NCBI GenBank assembly: GCA_002256345.1
Contig: NKIY01000001.1
Coordinates: 884,194 to 948,193 of the forward strand
DNA: 64,000 nt
Reading direction: 5' to 3'
DNA from: Bradyrhizobiaceae bacterium PARB1
GTDB lineage: Bacteria; Pseudomonadota; Alphaproteobacteria; Rhizobiales; Xanthobacteraceae
The stretch's first letter is position 1. The number at the start of each line of letters is the position of its first letter. Shown here piece after piece: positions 40,105 through 48,724 of this stretch. Made by a program: the position numbers and the translations under genes. The notes beneath the pieces were generated by a model that was given only the letters and a program-made list of their open reading frames with translations, had not been told where the DNA came from and did not search any database.

Positions 40105-40923
40105 TCAGAAAGGCCGCGGCCGCGGCGTCCAGTCCGGAAGCTCGACGACGAGATCCTCGATGAAGCCGGCGTTCTCTGACATCCCGACGCCGCGCGCGTA
40201 GCCGCGGGGATTGCAGACGATGCGGGTGGAGCCGACTTCGTAGTCGTGGTTGTCGTGAACGTGCCCGTGCAGCCAGAGCGCAGGCTGGTGCTCCGCGATG
40301 ACGTCGGACAGGTCGCTGATGAAGCTTGCGTTCAAGGCGCCGTCATTGTCGTAGCGTTCATGCAATGACCCTGGATGCGGAGCGTGGTGGGTGACGACTA
40401 CGGTAGGGCCGTCGTGATTCTCCGCCAGGCGATCGGTCATCCACCGCCGCTCGCGCCAGTGACGCTCGAAGGCCTCGCGCGGCGTGAGCGGGCGAGGGAA
40501 GTCGCCGCCCTCGGCGACCGTAATGAAGCGGTGGTCGTTGATGTTTCCGCCGGCGCGGAATCCTTCGAGCTGCGACCGGGCCATGAAGAGGTAGTCCGTC
40601 CAAAGCGTGCAGCCGACGAAGCGCACGCCGTCGATCACGGGCACCTCGTCCGCATCTAGAAAAGTCACATTGGTGCCGCGACACGCGCCGCGGATCAGCG
40701 ATGCCACGTCCTGCAAGAGGCCGCGATAGTATTCGTGGTTGCCGGCGACGAACATGACGGGACGGTCGCGCAGCGCCTTCTGCCCGAGCAGCCAATCGAC
40801 TGCCGCCGGTCCTCGACCGATATCGCCGGCGAAGACCGCGACGTCGAAGTCGAGACCTTGGGGGATGTCGTAGCCGTGCGGGCCCATCTCGCCATGCAGA
40901 TCAGAGGCCGTGAAAATTCTCAT
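40105..40923 (-). CDS. Calcineurin-like metallophosphoesterase
   Basis: A 272-residue protein. It has the full metal-site set of the family: ASDLHGE (D-x-H), AGDIGRGPAAVDWLL (G-D), VAGNHEYYRGLLQ (G-N-H-E), VVVTHHAPHPGSLH (H) and WLHGHVHDNHDYEVG (G-H-x-H). The substrate is unknown; members are phosphodiesterases or nucleotidases. Cytoplasmic, no signal peptide. It stands alone near the edge of the mobile block. Confidence 0.85.
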   Translation of the reverse strand: MRIFTASDLHGEMGPHGYDIPQGLDFDVAVFAGDIGRGPAAVDWLLGQKALRDRPVMFVAGNHEYYRGLLQDVASLIRGACRGTNVTFLDADEVPVIDGVRFVGCTLWTDYLFMARSQLEGFRAGGNINDHRFITVAEGGDFPRPLTPREAFERHWRERRWMTDRLAENHDGPTVVVTHHAPHPGSLHERYDNDGALNASFISDLSDVIAEHQPALWLHGHVHDNHDYEVGSTRIVCNPRGYARGVGMSENAGFIEDLVVELPDWTPRPRPF

Positions 40924-40936
40924 GACCGGAGTGTCC

Positions 40937-41029
40937 AGTGTAAATCTGCAAGTCGGAACAGGCGCTGGTGCAGAAAAAGCATCAGCGGTGCAGAAAAAGC
41001 CTGATTGGCGGTCGCCGGTGTAGAAATCC
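40937..41029. repeat. Short tandem-like repeats resembling an IS21-family end
   Basis: GGTGCAGAAAAAGC occurs exactly at 40967-40980 and 40987-41000, with looser copies GTGTAAATC (about 40938) and GGTGTAGAAATCC (41017-41029). Multiple spaced copies of such a motif are typical of the ends of IS21-type elements. No istA or istB is near, so this would be a solo end. Confidence 0.4.
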
Positions 41030-41076
41030 TGACGACCTGAACATCTGCTACGGATTTGCTACGAGCTTCGGACAGC

Positions 41077-41100
41077 AAAAAGCCCGCTGGCTGGCGGGCT
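41077..41100 (-). terminator. Rho-independent terminator after tRNA-Met
   Basis: AGCCCGC at 41081-41087 pairs with GCGGGCT at 41094-41100. On the minus strand the hairpin is followed by a run of T. It lies 30 bases past the 3' end of the tRNA. Confidence 0.7.
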
Positions 41101-41130
41101 GCGTAACATGCTGACGTGGCTGCAAATTTT

Positions 41131-41207
41131 TGGTAGCGGGAGAGGGACTCGAACCCCCGACCCCAGGATTATGATTCCCGTGCTCTAACCAGCTGAGCTA
41201 CCCCGCC
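41131..41207 (-). tRNA. tRNA-Met (anticodon CAT)
   Basis: The minus strand folds into a full cloverleaf: acceptor GGCGGGG, D-arm GCTCAGCTGGTTAGAGC, anticodon arm with CAT in the loop between CGGGAAT and AATCCTG, T-arm GGGGGTTCGAGTCCCTC and encoded CCA. 77 bases. The accessory block lies on its 3' side, as is usual for tRNA-integrated elements. Confidence 0.95.
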
Positions 41208-41388
41208 ACAGGGCTGCGACGGCCAGGATGCCGCGCCGCGAATGGGCAGCTTATAAGGAGGGCCGGGACTCCCTGTCAAGCAAAGGACGCACTGGAAATC
41301 CGCTTTTCCGTCATCCAGTTAGCGGATTCCATGGAGAGCGCTGATTGCATCGCTTCGCCAAGGACTTGGCGAAGCGCCGACGATGGAT

Positions 41389-41868
41389 CTAGTCGCCGTC
41401 GAATGCCTTTTTCAACGCCGCCATATTGAGCTTGATCATGCCCATCATGGCGGTCATGGCCCGCTTGGCGCCCTCGCCGTTCTCGCTGGCGAGCAGTTCC
41501 GTAAAGCCGTTCGGGACGATCTGCCAGGGCACGCCCCAGCGGTCGTTGATCCAGCCGCAGGCGTTGGCCTTGCCGCCATTCGCGAGAATGGTGTCCCACA
41601 CACGATCGACCTCGGCCTGGTCTTCGCAATGGATGGTGAAGGACACCGCCGTGCTGAATGTGGCGGGGCTGCCGCCATTGAGGCCGATGAAGGTCTGGCC
41701 GGCCAGCGTGAAGCCGACCACCAGCACGTTGCCGGCCTTGCCGCCGGGATAATCGATCGGGGCGCGCTGCACGCGATCGATGGAGGAATTGGGCACGAGC
41801 GAGCAATAGAACTTCGCGGCCTCTTCGGCCTCGGTCTCGTACCAGATGCAGGGGGAAATCTTCGACAT
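41389..41868 (-). CDS. VOC-superfamily (PhnB-like) protein
   Basis: A 159-residue protein. AGGAGAAGAT precedes the ATG at 41868. It has the PhnB/3-demethylubiquinone-methyltransferase-like vicinal oxygen chelate fold: ISPCIWYETEAEEAAKFYCS, FIGLNGGSPATFSTAVSFTI, VDRVWDTILANGGKANACGW and INDRWGVPWQIVPN. Function of this group is not settled; it may bind metal and small hydrophobic substrates. Adjacent to a second VOC gene on the same strand, 14 bases away, so an operon is likely. Confidence 0.8.
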   Translation of the reverse strand: MSKISPCIWYETEAEEAAKFYCSLVPNSSIDRVQRAPIDYPGGKAGNVLVVGFTLAGQTFIGLNGGSPATFSTAVSFTIHCEDQAEVDRVWDTILANGGKANACGWINDRWGVPWQIVPNGFTELLASENGEGAKRAMTAMMGMIKLNMAALKKAFDGD

Positions 41869-41882
41869 AGATCTTCTCCTGT

Positions 41883-42302
41883 TCAGCTTGCCATCGCGGC
41901 CTGCGCAGCCGCCATGTCCATCCACATCACTTCCCAGATATGACCGTCAGGATCTTCGTAGCTGCGGCCATACATGAAGCCGAAGTCCTGCGTGGGTGTC
42001 GGATCGGCATTGCCGCCGGCACCGACGGCCTTCTTCACGAGACCATCGACCTCATCGCGGCTTTCGGCCGAGACGCAGATCAGCACCTCGCTCGAGGTCT
42101 TCGCATCGACGATCGTCTTCGAGGTGAACTGTTTGTACTTCTCATGCGTGAGCAGCATCGCGTGGATGGTGTCGGAGAACACCATGCAGGCCGCGGTGTC
42201 GTCGGAGAATTGCGGATTTTTGGTCGCGCCGACGGCTTCATAGAATGCGACTGCGCGCGGCAGATCGCTGACCGGCAGGTTCACGAAGATCATCTTGCTC
42301 AT
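41883..42302 (-). CDS. VOC family (glyoxalase/bleomycin-resistance-like) protein
   Basis: A 139-residue protein with GAGGGAATATTTC before the start at 42302. It shows the VOC pattern FVNLPVSDLPRAVAFYEAVG, ACMVFSDTIHAMLLTHEKYK, EVDGLVKKAVGAGGNADPTP, FGFMYGRSYEDPDGHIWEVM. The last Glu and the Y-x-D-P-D-G-H motif are the metal-site side of the fold. Substrate unknown. First gene of a two-gene operon. Confidence 0.85.
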   Translation of the reverse strand: MSKMIFVNLPVSDLPRAVAFYEAVGATKNPQFSDDTAACMVFSDTIHAMLLTHEKYKQFTSKTIVDAKTSSEVLICVSAESRDEVDGLVKKAVGAGGNADPTPTQDFGFMYGRSYEDPDGHIWEVMWMDMAAAQAAMAS

Positions 42303-42625
42303 GAAATATTCCCTCTCGCATAGTGTGGTACTGCACCAAGGACGAAGCTGGCGACGGCGATCCGACACGCGCTGCCAAAAAATCTCCCATCCACCTGTCG
42401 TTGTTGTGACACGCAGTCCGATGCCATGACGTGCGGACGGTTTGTCGCATGCGCGATGGTCCATCGGAATTGCGGCGGCGCGTAAATCATCGTTCATTGC
42501 CAACACGGCGGTGTTACGACGGAAGACGCACTTTGCGGCGATGATTTCCGCGTTACACTGCCGACACAACAAAAAGGTCCGGACACGAGCCGCGGCCCAA
42601 AGAACTAAATGAGGGAGGGATCAAG
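42303..42625. other. Divergent intergenic region, no gene
   Basis: 323 bases between the VOC operon and tctC. The last part before tctC contains GAGGGAGG, its ribosome binding site. Must hold both promoters; no clear operator is visible. Confidence 0.5.
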
Positions 42626-43618
42626 ATGCTGCAACGCAATCGCTTTGCGTTTTCATTTGGCTTGTCATTCGCTTTGGGGGCTGCCGCCATTGCCACGCTT
42701 GGCACTGCGACCATTGTCCGTGCGCAGGAATATCCGACAAAACCGATCACATTGATCGTGCCGTGGCCAGCCGGCGGCTCCACCGACATCTCGATGCGCG
42801 CAATTGCCGATGCGGCCTCGAAACATCTCGGCCAGCCCATCGCGATCGATAACAAGGGCGGCGGCGGTGGCACCGTTGGCCCCGCAACCATGGCTGCTGC
42901 AGCGAAGCCGGATGGCTATACGATCTCGCAGATTCCGATCACCGTGTTCCGCCTGCCCTTGATGCAGGAGGTGTCGTGGAATCCGGACAAGGACTTCTCC
43001 TACATTATCCATCTCACCGGCTACACTTTCGGCATCACCACCAATGCGGAGTCGCAGTTCAAGACCTGGAAAGATGTGGTCGATTTCGCAAAGGCGAATC
43101 CCGGCAAGGTGACCTATGCGACGCCGGGCACCGGCACCTCGCTGCATGTAGGCATGGAGCAGATCGCGGCACTTGCCGGAATCAAGCTGACACAGGTGCC
43201 GTTCAAGGGCGGCGCGGAAACCAATGCCGCCGTGCTCGGCAATCACACCATGCTGCAGGCGGATTCCACCGGCTGGCGTCCGCTGGTCGATGCGGGCAAG
43301 CTGCGCCTCCTGATGGTGTGGACTGACAAGCGTTCGCCGAACTTCCCGGATGCGCCGACGCTGAAGGAAAGCGGCTATCCGATGGTGTATGACTCACCAT
43401 TCGGCATCGCCGGTCCCAAAGGCATGGATCCGAAGATTGTCGCCAAGCTGCATGATGCCTTCAAGAAGGCGATCGAGGATCCCGCGGTGGTCGCGACGCT
43501 GGCCAAATACGACATGGTGCCGAACTACAAGAACACCGAGGACTACAAGAAGTTCGTGGTGGAGGTCACCAATTCGGAGCGCAAGGTGATCGAGAGCATC
43601 GGGCTCGCGAAGAAGTAG
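42626..43618 (+). CDS. tctC: Tripartite tricarboxylate transporter substrate-binding protein
   Basis: A 330-residue periplasmic Bug-type receptor. Signal peptide LSFALGAAAIATLGTATIVR ending at AQEYP. Then YPTKPITLIVPWPAGGSTDI, IDNKGGGGGTVGP (ligand loop), YATPGTGTSLHVGMEQIAAL, VPFKGGAETNAAVLGNH and a C-terminal EDPAVVATLAKYDMVP. It captures a carboxylate such as citrate or a related acid and hands it to TctAB. First gene of the tctCBA set. A repeat lies between it and tctB. Confidence 0.9.
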   Translation: MLQRNRFAFSFGLSFALGAAAIATLGTATIVRAQEYPTKPITLIVPWPAGGSTDISMRAIADAASKHLGQPIAIDNKGGGGGTVGPATMAAAAKPDGYTISQIPITVFRLPLMQEVSWNPDKDFSYIIHLTGYTFGITTNAESQFKTWKDVVDFAKANPGKVTYATPGTGTSLHVGMEQIAALAGIKLTQVPFKGGAETNAAVLGNHTMLQADSTGWRPLVDAGKLRLLMVWTDKRSPNFPDAPTLKESGYPMVYDSPFGIAGPKGMDPKIVAKLHDAFKKAIEDPAVVATLAKYDMVPNYKNTEDYKKFVVEVTNSERKVIESIGLAKK

Positions 43619-43627
43619 GCCGGTTAT

Positions 43628-43739
43628 CGTCCCCGCGAAAGCGGGGACCCATAACCTCCGTAACCGCAGTTTGAACTCGCATTCATCTGTCATCGCATCA
43701 TTTCGACGGTGTCTATGGATCCCCGCTTTCGCGGGGACG
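43628..43739. repeat. Perfect 20-base inverted repeat (REP-like)
   Basis: CGTCCCCGCGAAAGCGGGGA at 43628-43647 and its exact reverse complement at 43720-43739. Each arm is a hairpin by itself (CCCCGC-GAAA-GCGGGG). This motif is a common intergenic repeat in Bradyrhizobium and Rhodopseudomonas genomes. It sits between tctC and tctB and may tune mRNA stability. Confidence 0.75.
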
Positions 43740-43790
43740 ACACCTGAGTGGACTGCTGCGGCAAGGATGCAATGTATCGAAAGCCTCCCC

Positions 43791-44270
43791 ATGCCCACCC
43801 GTCCTCCCTTTCGACTGAACAATTCCGAATTCTGGACCGGGGTGATCGGCCTCGCGCTCGGAGCTTTCGTGATCCGCTCCGGCCTCAAGTTGAAGCTCGG
43901 GACCATCAACGATCCCGGCTCCGGCTTCATGCTGTTCTATATCGGCATCCTGATGTGTGCCTTCGCTATCAGTATCGTGCTCGCCTCCATCACTGAAGGC
44001 GGACCGACCTTCGGCTCGCGCTGGGAGGATGCGCGATGGAGCAAGCCGGTGCTGATCATCGCTTGCCTGATCGCCTATGCCTTCACGCTCGAGCCGCTCG
44101 GGTTCCTGATCGCGACCATCCCGCTGATGCTTCTCCTGCTGCGCATCATCGATCCCGTGCGCTGGACGCTGGCGCTGCCGCTCGCGGTGCTGGCGCCGCT
44201 CGGCGTGTGGTGGGTGCTCAAGCATGGTCTGGCGATCATGCTGCCCACGGGTGTGTTCGAGATCGGTTGA
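43791..44270 (+). CDS. tctB: Tripartite tricarboxylate transporter small membrane subunit
   Basis: A 159-residue protein with four hydrophobic helices: NNSEFWTGVIGLALGAFVIR, FMLFYIGILMCAFAISIVLA, VLIIACLIAYAFTLEPLGFL and LPLAVLAPLGVWWVLKHGLA. The G-(T/S)-x-x-x-P-G-x-x-F core (NDPGSGF) fits TctB. ATG at 43791 chosen because the homology starts at PFRLN. 12 bases before tctA, so co-translated. Confidence 0.85.
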   Translation: MPTRPPFRLNNSEFWTGVIGLALGAFVIRSGLKLKLGTINDPGSGFMLFYIGILMCAFAISIVLASITEGGPTFGSRWEDARWSKPVLIIACLIAYAFTLEPLGFLIATIPLMLLLLRIIDPVRWTLALPLAVLAPLGVWWVLKHGLAIMLPTGVFEIG

Positions 44271-44282
44271 GGGAGCAGCATC

Positions 44283-45791
44283 ATGGACGTTCTCGTCAAC
44301 GTATTTCATGGCTTCGGCGTCGCGCTTCAGCCGGTCAACCTGATCTACTGCTTCATCGGCGTGTTCATCGGCACGCTGGTCGGCGTATTGCCCGGCATCG
44401 GCCCGATCTCGGCGATGTCGCTGCTGCTGCCGGTGACGCTCTCCGGCACGCCGGAGTCCGGCATCATCATGATGGCCGGCATCTATTACGGCTCCATGTA
44501 TGGCGGCTCGACCACCTCGATCCTCGTCAACATTCCGGGCGAAGCGGCGTCCGTCGTTACCTGTATCGACGGTCACCAGATGGCGAAGAAAGGCCGGGCC
44601 GGCCCGGCGCTCGGCATCTCTGCGCTCGGCTCCTTCATCGCCGGCACCTTTGCACTCGTTGCCTTGATGCTGGTCGCGCCATCGCTGGCTGCAGTCGCCA
44701 TTGCCTTCGGCCCGGCCGAATATGCCAGCCTTATGGTGCTGGGCCTCGTGGTGCTCACCTTTCTGACGCAAGGCTCGATGGCCAAGGCGCTGCTGATGGC
44801 CTGTATCGGCATTGTGCTCGGCCTTGTCGGCCTCGACAGCATCACTGCGCAGCCGCGGCTCACTTTCGGTCGCATCGAGCTGATCGATGGCATAGGTCTC
44901 GTTCCTGTGGTGATGGGGCTGTTCGGCCTCGCCGAAGTGCTGCTCAACACCGAGCAGGCGATCAAGCGCGACATCATCAATACGAAAATCACGCAACTAC
45001 TGCCGAACAAGGAGGACTGGAAACGGAGTGCCGGGCCGATCGGCCGCGGCACCATTCTCGGCTTTTTCCTCGGCATCCTGCCGGGCGGCGGCGCAGTTGT
45101 GGCCTCGTTCGCGTCCTATGCGCTGGAGAAGCGCCTTTCGAAGAAGCCGCAGGAATTCGGCCATGGTGCCATCGAAGGCGTTGCGGGGCCGGAAGCCGCG
45201 AACAACTCCGCGGCGGGCGGCGCCTTCATCCCGCTGATGACGCTAGGCATCCCGCCCAACGTCGTGATGGCGCTGCTCCTCGGCGCTTTCGTCATTCACG
45301 GCCTGCAGCCGGGGCCGCTGCTTATCACGCAAAATCCCGGCCTGTTCTGGGGCATCGTTGCCAGCATGTATATCGGCAACGCGATGCTGCTGGTCTTGAA
45401 CCTGCCGCTGATCGGCATGTGGGTGAAGCTGCTCAAGCTGCCCTATAATGTGCTGTTCCCGCTGATCGTGCTGTTCACGATCATCGGCGTCTATTGCAGC
45501 AGCAACAATGTGTTCGACGTGCATGTGATGATTGCCTTCGGCATCGTCGGCTATTTCATGCGGAAATTCGGCTATGAGCCGGCGCCGCTGGTGCTGGCTT
45601 TCGTGCTCGGCCCGCTCCTGGAGAACAATTTGCGCAAGTCGCTGATCCTGTCGCAGGGCAGCCTCACGACGTTCATCGAGCGGCCGATTTCGGCCGCGTG
45701 CCTCGCGCTCGCTGTAATCCTGCTGATTGCGCCGCTGCTGCCGGCGCTGCGGAGGAAGCGCGAGATGGTGGCGCTGGACGAGGGGGCGTAG
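44283..45791 (+). CDS. tctA: Tripartite tricarboxylate transporter large membrane subunit
   Basis: A 502-residue inner-membrane protein with about 11 helices. Signature stretches are [60 protein letters not shown] and [37 protein letters not shown]. It forms the transport pore with TctB and uses the proton or sodium gradient. Full length; start 12 bases after the tctB stop. Confidence 0.95.
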   Translation: MDVLVNVFHGFGVALQPVNLIYCFIGVFIGTLVGVLPGIGPISAMSLLLPVTLSGTPESGIIMMAGIYYGSMYGGSTTSILVNIPGEAASVVTCIDGHQMAKKGRAGPALGISALGSFIAGTFALVALMLVAPSLAAVAIAFGPAEYASLMVLGLVVLTFLTQGSMAKALLMACIGIVLGLVGLDSITAQPRLTFGRIELIDGIGLVPVVMGLFGLAEVLLNTEQAIKRDIINTKITQLLPNKEDWKRSAGPIGRGTILGFFLGILPGGGAVVASFASYALEKRLSKKPQEFGHGAIEGVAGPEAANNSAAGGAFIPLMTLGIPPNVVMALLLGAFVIHGLQPGPLLITQNPGLFWGIVASMYIGNAMLLVLNLPLIGMWVKLLKLPYNVLFPLIVLFTIIGVYCSSNNVFDVHVMIAFGIVGYFMRKFGYEPAPLVLAFVLGPLLENNLRKSLILSQGSLTTFIERPISAACLALAVILLIAPLLPALRRKREMVALDEGA

Positions 45792-45898
45792 GCGGCCAGC
45801 TTGCCTTGGGCACGGAACCGGGTAGAACTCCCCCACGCTCGTTTTTTCTGCGAGCCACACCGCCCGCGACGCCGCGGGCTGGTTCATAGTGGTCAACG

Positions 45899-47056
45899 GT
45901 GATCGCGCTTCAATCTCTGTCTGCGCGTTTCCGGTCCACATCGATGTCGAAATCCAAAGGTCCCAAGGACGCCTTGGCGCAGCCGCGCCGTGGCTTCCGG
46001 CTGTTTGCTCCAGTTCTTGCCGGTGCCAGCCTGCGCGAGCGTATGGTCGCGTGTGTCGGCGCGCTGGTCGGCATCGCGTTGACCGGATTGATCTGCCGCT
46101 TCGTGCTCGGCGACCATACCAGCCTGCCGCTGATCGTGGCGCCGCTTGGCGCCTCCGCGGTGCTGCTGTTCGCCGTGCCCGCCAGTCCGCTGGCACAGCC
46201 ATGGTCGATCATTGGCGGCAATACGATCTCGGCCCTGATCGGTGTCATCGTCGCGCATCTGGTGCATGACCAGATCCTTGCGATCGGCTTCGGCGTCTCC
46301 ATCGCCATCGCCGCCATGTCCTTTGCGCGTTGCCTGCATCCCCCCGGAGGCGCAACGGCGCTCACGGCCATCATTGGCGGTCCAGCGGTGACATCGGCCG
46401 GCTTCCTGTTTCCTTTCGTGCCTGTCGGACTGAACTCGCTGCTGCTGGTGGCGCTCGGTCTGCTGTTTCACAAGGTATCACGCCACACCTATCCGCATCG
46501 GGCGGTCGCGCCGGCGCCGAGTACGCATCGGACTGCCGATATCAGCTCCGCACTGCGTGGCGGCTTCACGCCGGAAGATATCGACAAGGCGCTGGAGACT
46601 TTGAAGGAGACGTTCGACATCAGCCCCGAGGACATCGACAGTCTGCTCAGGCAGGTTGAACTGCAGGCGCTGCTGCGGACCCATGGCGACATTCTGTGCG
46701 AAGACATCATGTCGCGCGATGTGGTGACTGTGGGCATATGGGACGATGTCGAACTCGCGCGCACGCGATTGTTGAAGCACAATGTACGCGCATTGCCGGT
46801 GATCGATCGACAGGGGCATCTCGTCGGCACCATCGGCTTGCGCGAGATCCTGAGCAAGACGGGCGACATCAGTGTCCGGATGGCGCCCGCTGCTGCTGTT
46901 TCGGAACGCACGCCAGCCGTGGCCCTGCTGCCGGCTTTGACCGATGGGCGGACCCATGCGGTCATCGTTGTCGATCATGATCAAACCATCGCCGGCCTGA
47001 TCACGCAGACCGATCTTCTCAGTGCCATCGCGAAGCTGGTGCCGGCTGCGGCATGA
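45899..47056 (+). CDS. HPP-family membrane protein with C-terminal CBS pair
   Basis: A 385-residue protein. Four membrane helices form the HPP domain: VACVGALVGIALTGLICRFV, LPLIVAPLGASAVLLFAVPA, IIGGNTISALIGVIVAHLV and FARCLHPPGGATALTAIIGG, which contains the name-giving His-Pro-Pro. The cytoplasmic part has an acidic linker and two CBS motifs (DIMSRDVVTVGIWDDVELAR, ALPVIDRQGHLVGTIGLREI; VIVVDHDQTIAGLITQTDLL) that bind adenosine nucleotides. HPP proteins are linked to nitrite transport in plastids; the substrate here is unknown. ATG at 45944 is an alternative start. Confidence 0.85.
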   Translation: MIALQSLSARFRSTSMSKSKGPKDALAQPRRGFRLFAPVLAGASLRERMVACVGALVGIALTGLICRFVLGDHTSLPLIVAPLGASAVLLFAVPASPLAQPWSIIGGNTISALIGVIVAHLVHDQILAIGFGVSIAIAAMSFARCLHPPGGATALTAIIGGPAVTSAGFLFPFVPVGLNSLLLVALGLLFHKVSRHTYPHRAVAPAPSTHRTADISSALRGGFTPEDIDKALETLKETFDISPEDIDSLLRQVELQALLRTHGDILCEDIMSRDVVTVGIWDDVELARTRLLKHNVRALPVIDRQGHLVGTIGLREILSKTGDISVRMAPAAAVSERTPAVALLPALTDGRTHAVIVVDHDQTIAGLITQTDLLSAIAKLVPAAA

Positions 47057-47062
47057 GCCGTG

Positions 47063-48169
47063 TCAGATCCCCGTGCTCGATTCCAGCCGCTCATTGAGCT
47101 TCTGATCAACCACATCGACGGTACGGTCGATATTGGAGTTGGTCATGCCGAGCTGATGCGAGATCAGCTTCACCAGCAAATCCACGCGCTCGATGAACGG
47201 CGCGCCGGCGGCCACCGCACGCGCGGCCGATGACGGCTTCAGCAGACTCTCCGCGGCCTTGGCATATTTCGCGAACGGCACCTGATCCTCGGGATCGGCG
47301 CCCAGTTTTCGCGCGATGGCATCGACATGATCGTAGATCGACTGCGACACCGCGATGTCGCCATGCACGGCCTCGCGGATCGATTGCGGCTCTTCCGGCG
47401 TGATGCAGCGATAATTGCCGGTCAGCAGCATCGACCATTTCGCCAGCGGCACGAACAGCGAGTCGAACACCTTCAGTTTCACCGGCACATCCTGGCCGTC
47501 GAGCCTCACGGCGTCGATACCCGCTTCCAGCTCGCGCAGGATCTTGTTGTGTGCTTCGTCGGCGAAAGCAGCGGCCTTGAAATTGGTGGGCAGGCCGACA
47601 TGCAGCACATTGGCCGCTTCCTCCGGCGGGCGGAACGCCTGTGGGTCGGGCGAGCACAGCGTCACCAGAGCGGGCTCGAAACGTTCCCACACCGAGGCAT
47701 TGGTATAGGCTTCCTCGAGGTCCATGTCCTTCAGCGCCGAGATGCGCTTCAGATAGGGCAGCGGCGGCATGTTCATGATCGACAGGCACGGCAGCTTGGT
47801 CGCGGCGATCTTGATCATCAGCACGCGAATGGTGTGATTGGTGTATTGCGGCTCCTGCATGGCGAGGCCGACGAGGTCATAGCGCTTCAGGTCGACCTGA
47901 TCGGGCGAGGTCGCATCCAGTTTGCCGGGCAGATCGCGGGAGAAGATCGAGCGGTGGTCCTTCTCGTCGCGCAGCTTGATGCGGACTTCGGTACCGTCGC
48001 GGTTGATCAGCTCCGCAGTCTTCTTGCGGCAGACCAGGGTCACGTTGTGACCGGCCATCAGCAGCTTGGTTGCCAGCAGCGAGCCGTAGGAGGCTCCAAG
48101 AATCAGGATATTGCGCGCCACGTTTTCCCCCGGGAAAGATTTGGCCATCGCTTCGGTCCGGAAAACCAC
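47063..48169 (-). CDS. Ketopantoate reductase-like NAD(P)-binding protein
   Basis: A 368-residue protein. The Rossmann start NILILGASYGSLLATKLLMA, GHNVTLVCRKK fits the ApbA/PanE superfamily. A helical C-terminal domain follows (LAKWSMLLTGNYRCITPEEP, SIYDHVDAIARKLGADPEDQ, AGAPFIERVDLLVKLI). It is longer than PanE (about 300 residues) and lacks a clear pantoate Lys/Asn set, so its substrate is probably different. The first about 19 residues look dispensable; ATG near 48148 is an alternative start. Confidence 0.75.
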   Translation of the reverse strand: MVFRTEAMAKSFPGENVARNILILGASYGSLLATKLLMAGHNVTLVCRKKTAELINRDGTEVRIKLRDEKDHRSIFSRDLPGKLDATSPDQVDLKRYDLVGLAMQEPQYTNHTIRVLMIKIAATKLPCLSIMNMPPLPYLKRISALKDMDLEEAYTNASVWERFEPALVTLCSPDPQAFRPPEEAANVLHVGLPTNFKAAAFADEAHNKILRELEAGIDAVRLDGQDVPVKLKVFDSLFVPLAKWSMLLTGNYRCITPEEPQSIREAVHGDIAVSQSIYDHVDAIARKLGADPEDQVPFAKYAKAAESLLKPSSAARAVAAGAPFIERVDLLVKLISHQLGMTNSNIDRTVDVVDQKLNERLESSTGI

Positions 48170-48245
48170 GGGCGACGGTCCTGTTGATCCGGGCAGCCTA
48201 GCGCATCGTGGGCCGGCAATCCAGATGCTGGTATACCAGATACAT

Positions 48246-48641
48246 CTAGGCTGCGGGGACGGCGGTAGGGGGCAGTGGTACCTGGAACGGCTGCTCGATG
48301 GCGATGGACCGGCACCCCAGTTGTGCTTTCAGGCGGTCGATACAGGCAACCAGTGACCGGTCGATCTGCGAACCCGGAATCTGTGCCACGATGAGCTGTG
48401 CGATGCACAACTGACGCTGGCCTTGAATGTCGAAATCGACACGATAGGCAAACAAGGCGTGGATGATATCGGCACGGTCGCGGAATTCGATCAGGCCGGT
48501 TCCATCGCCGCTGGTTCTGCGCCGGACGAAATCGAGCCATGCATCCAGTGTGACGCTGGGATCGTGCAGATAAACCAGCGGATAGGCGAGGGGAGCCTCG
48601 GTGCAGGCGATGGGGCGTGCCTGATATTCCTCGTCTTTCAT
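48246..48641 (-). CDS. 131-residue hypothetical protein
   Basis: Sequence KDEEYQARPIACTEAPLAYP, LDAWLDFVRRRTSGDGTGLI, FAYRVDFDIQGQRQLCIAQL and SLVACIDRLKAQLGCRSIAI. Mixed alpha/beta and soluble. Unknown family. Divergent from the FNR-type regulator, with the FNR box between them, so it could belong to that regulon. Confidence 0.55.
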   Translation of the reverse strand: MKDEEYQARPIACTEAPLAYPLVYLHDPSVTLDAWLDFVRRRTSGDGTGLIEFRDRADIIHALFAYRVDFDIQGQRQLCIAQLIVAQIPGSQIDRSLVACIDRLKAQLGCRSIAIEQPFQVPLPPTAVPAA

Positions 48642-48692
48642 GGCCGTTTCCCGCATGGGGCGCTAGACTGACGGCGAAAGACTGAGCCGGCA

Positions 48693-48706
48693 TTGATCTG
48701 GATCAA
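48693..48706. promoter_or_regulatory. FNR/FixK-type box TTGATCTGGATCAA
   Basis: A perfect TTGAT-N4-ATCAA palindrome, 18 bases before the regulator's ATG and 52 bases before the divergent gene. A second half-overlapping TTGATCAA lies at 48717-48724, touching the start codon. This points to autoregulation, and its closeness to the start suggests repression. Confidence 0.85.
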
Positions 48707-48724
48707 GGCGTTGCGGATTGATCA

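Noticed and set aside
43713-44996. 427-codon minus frame under tctB/tctA
   Set aside because: Composition (His/Asp/Glu/Arg-rich) is typical of the antisense of membrane protein genes.
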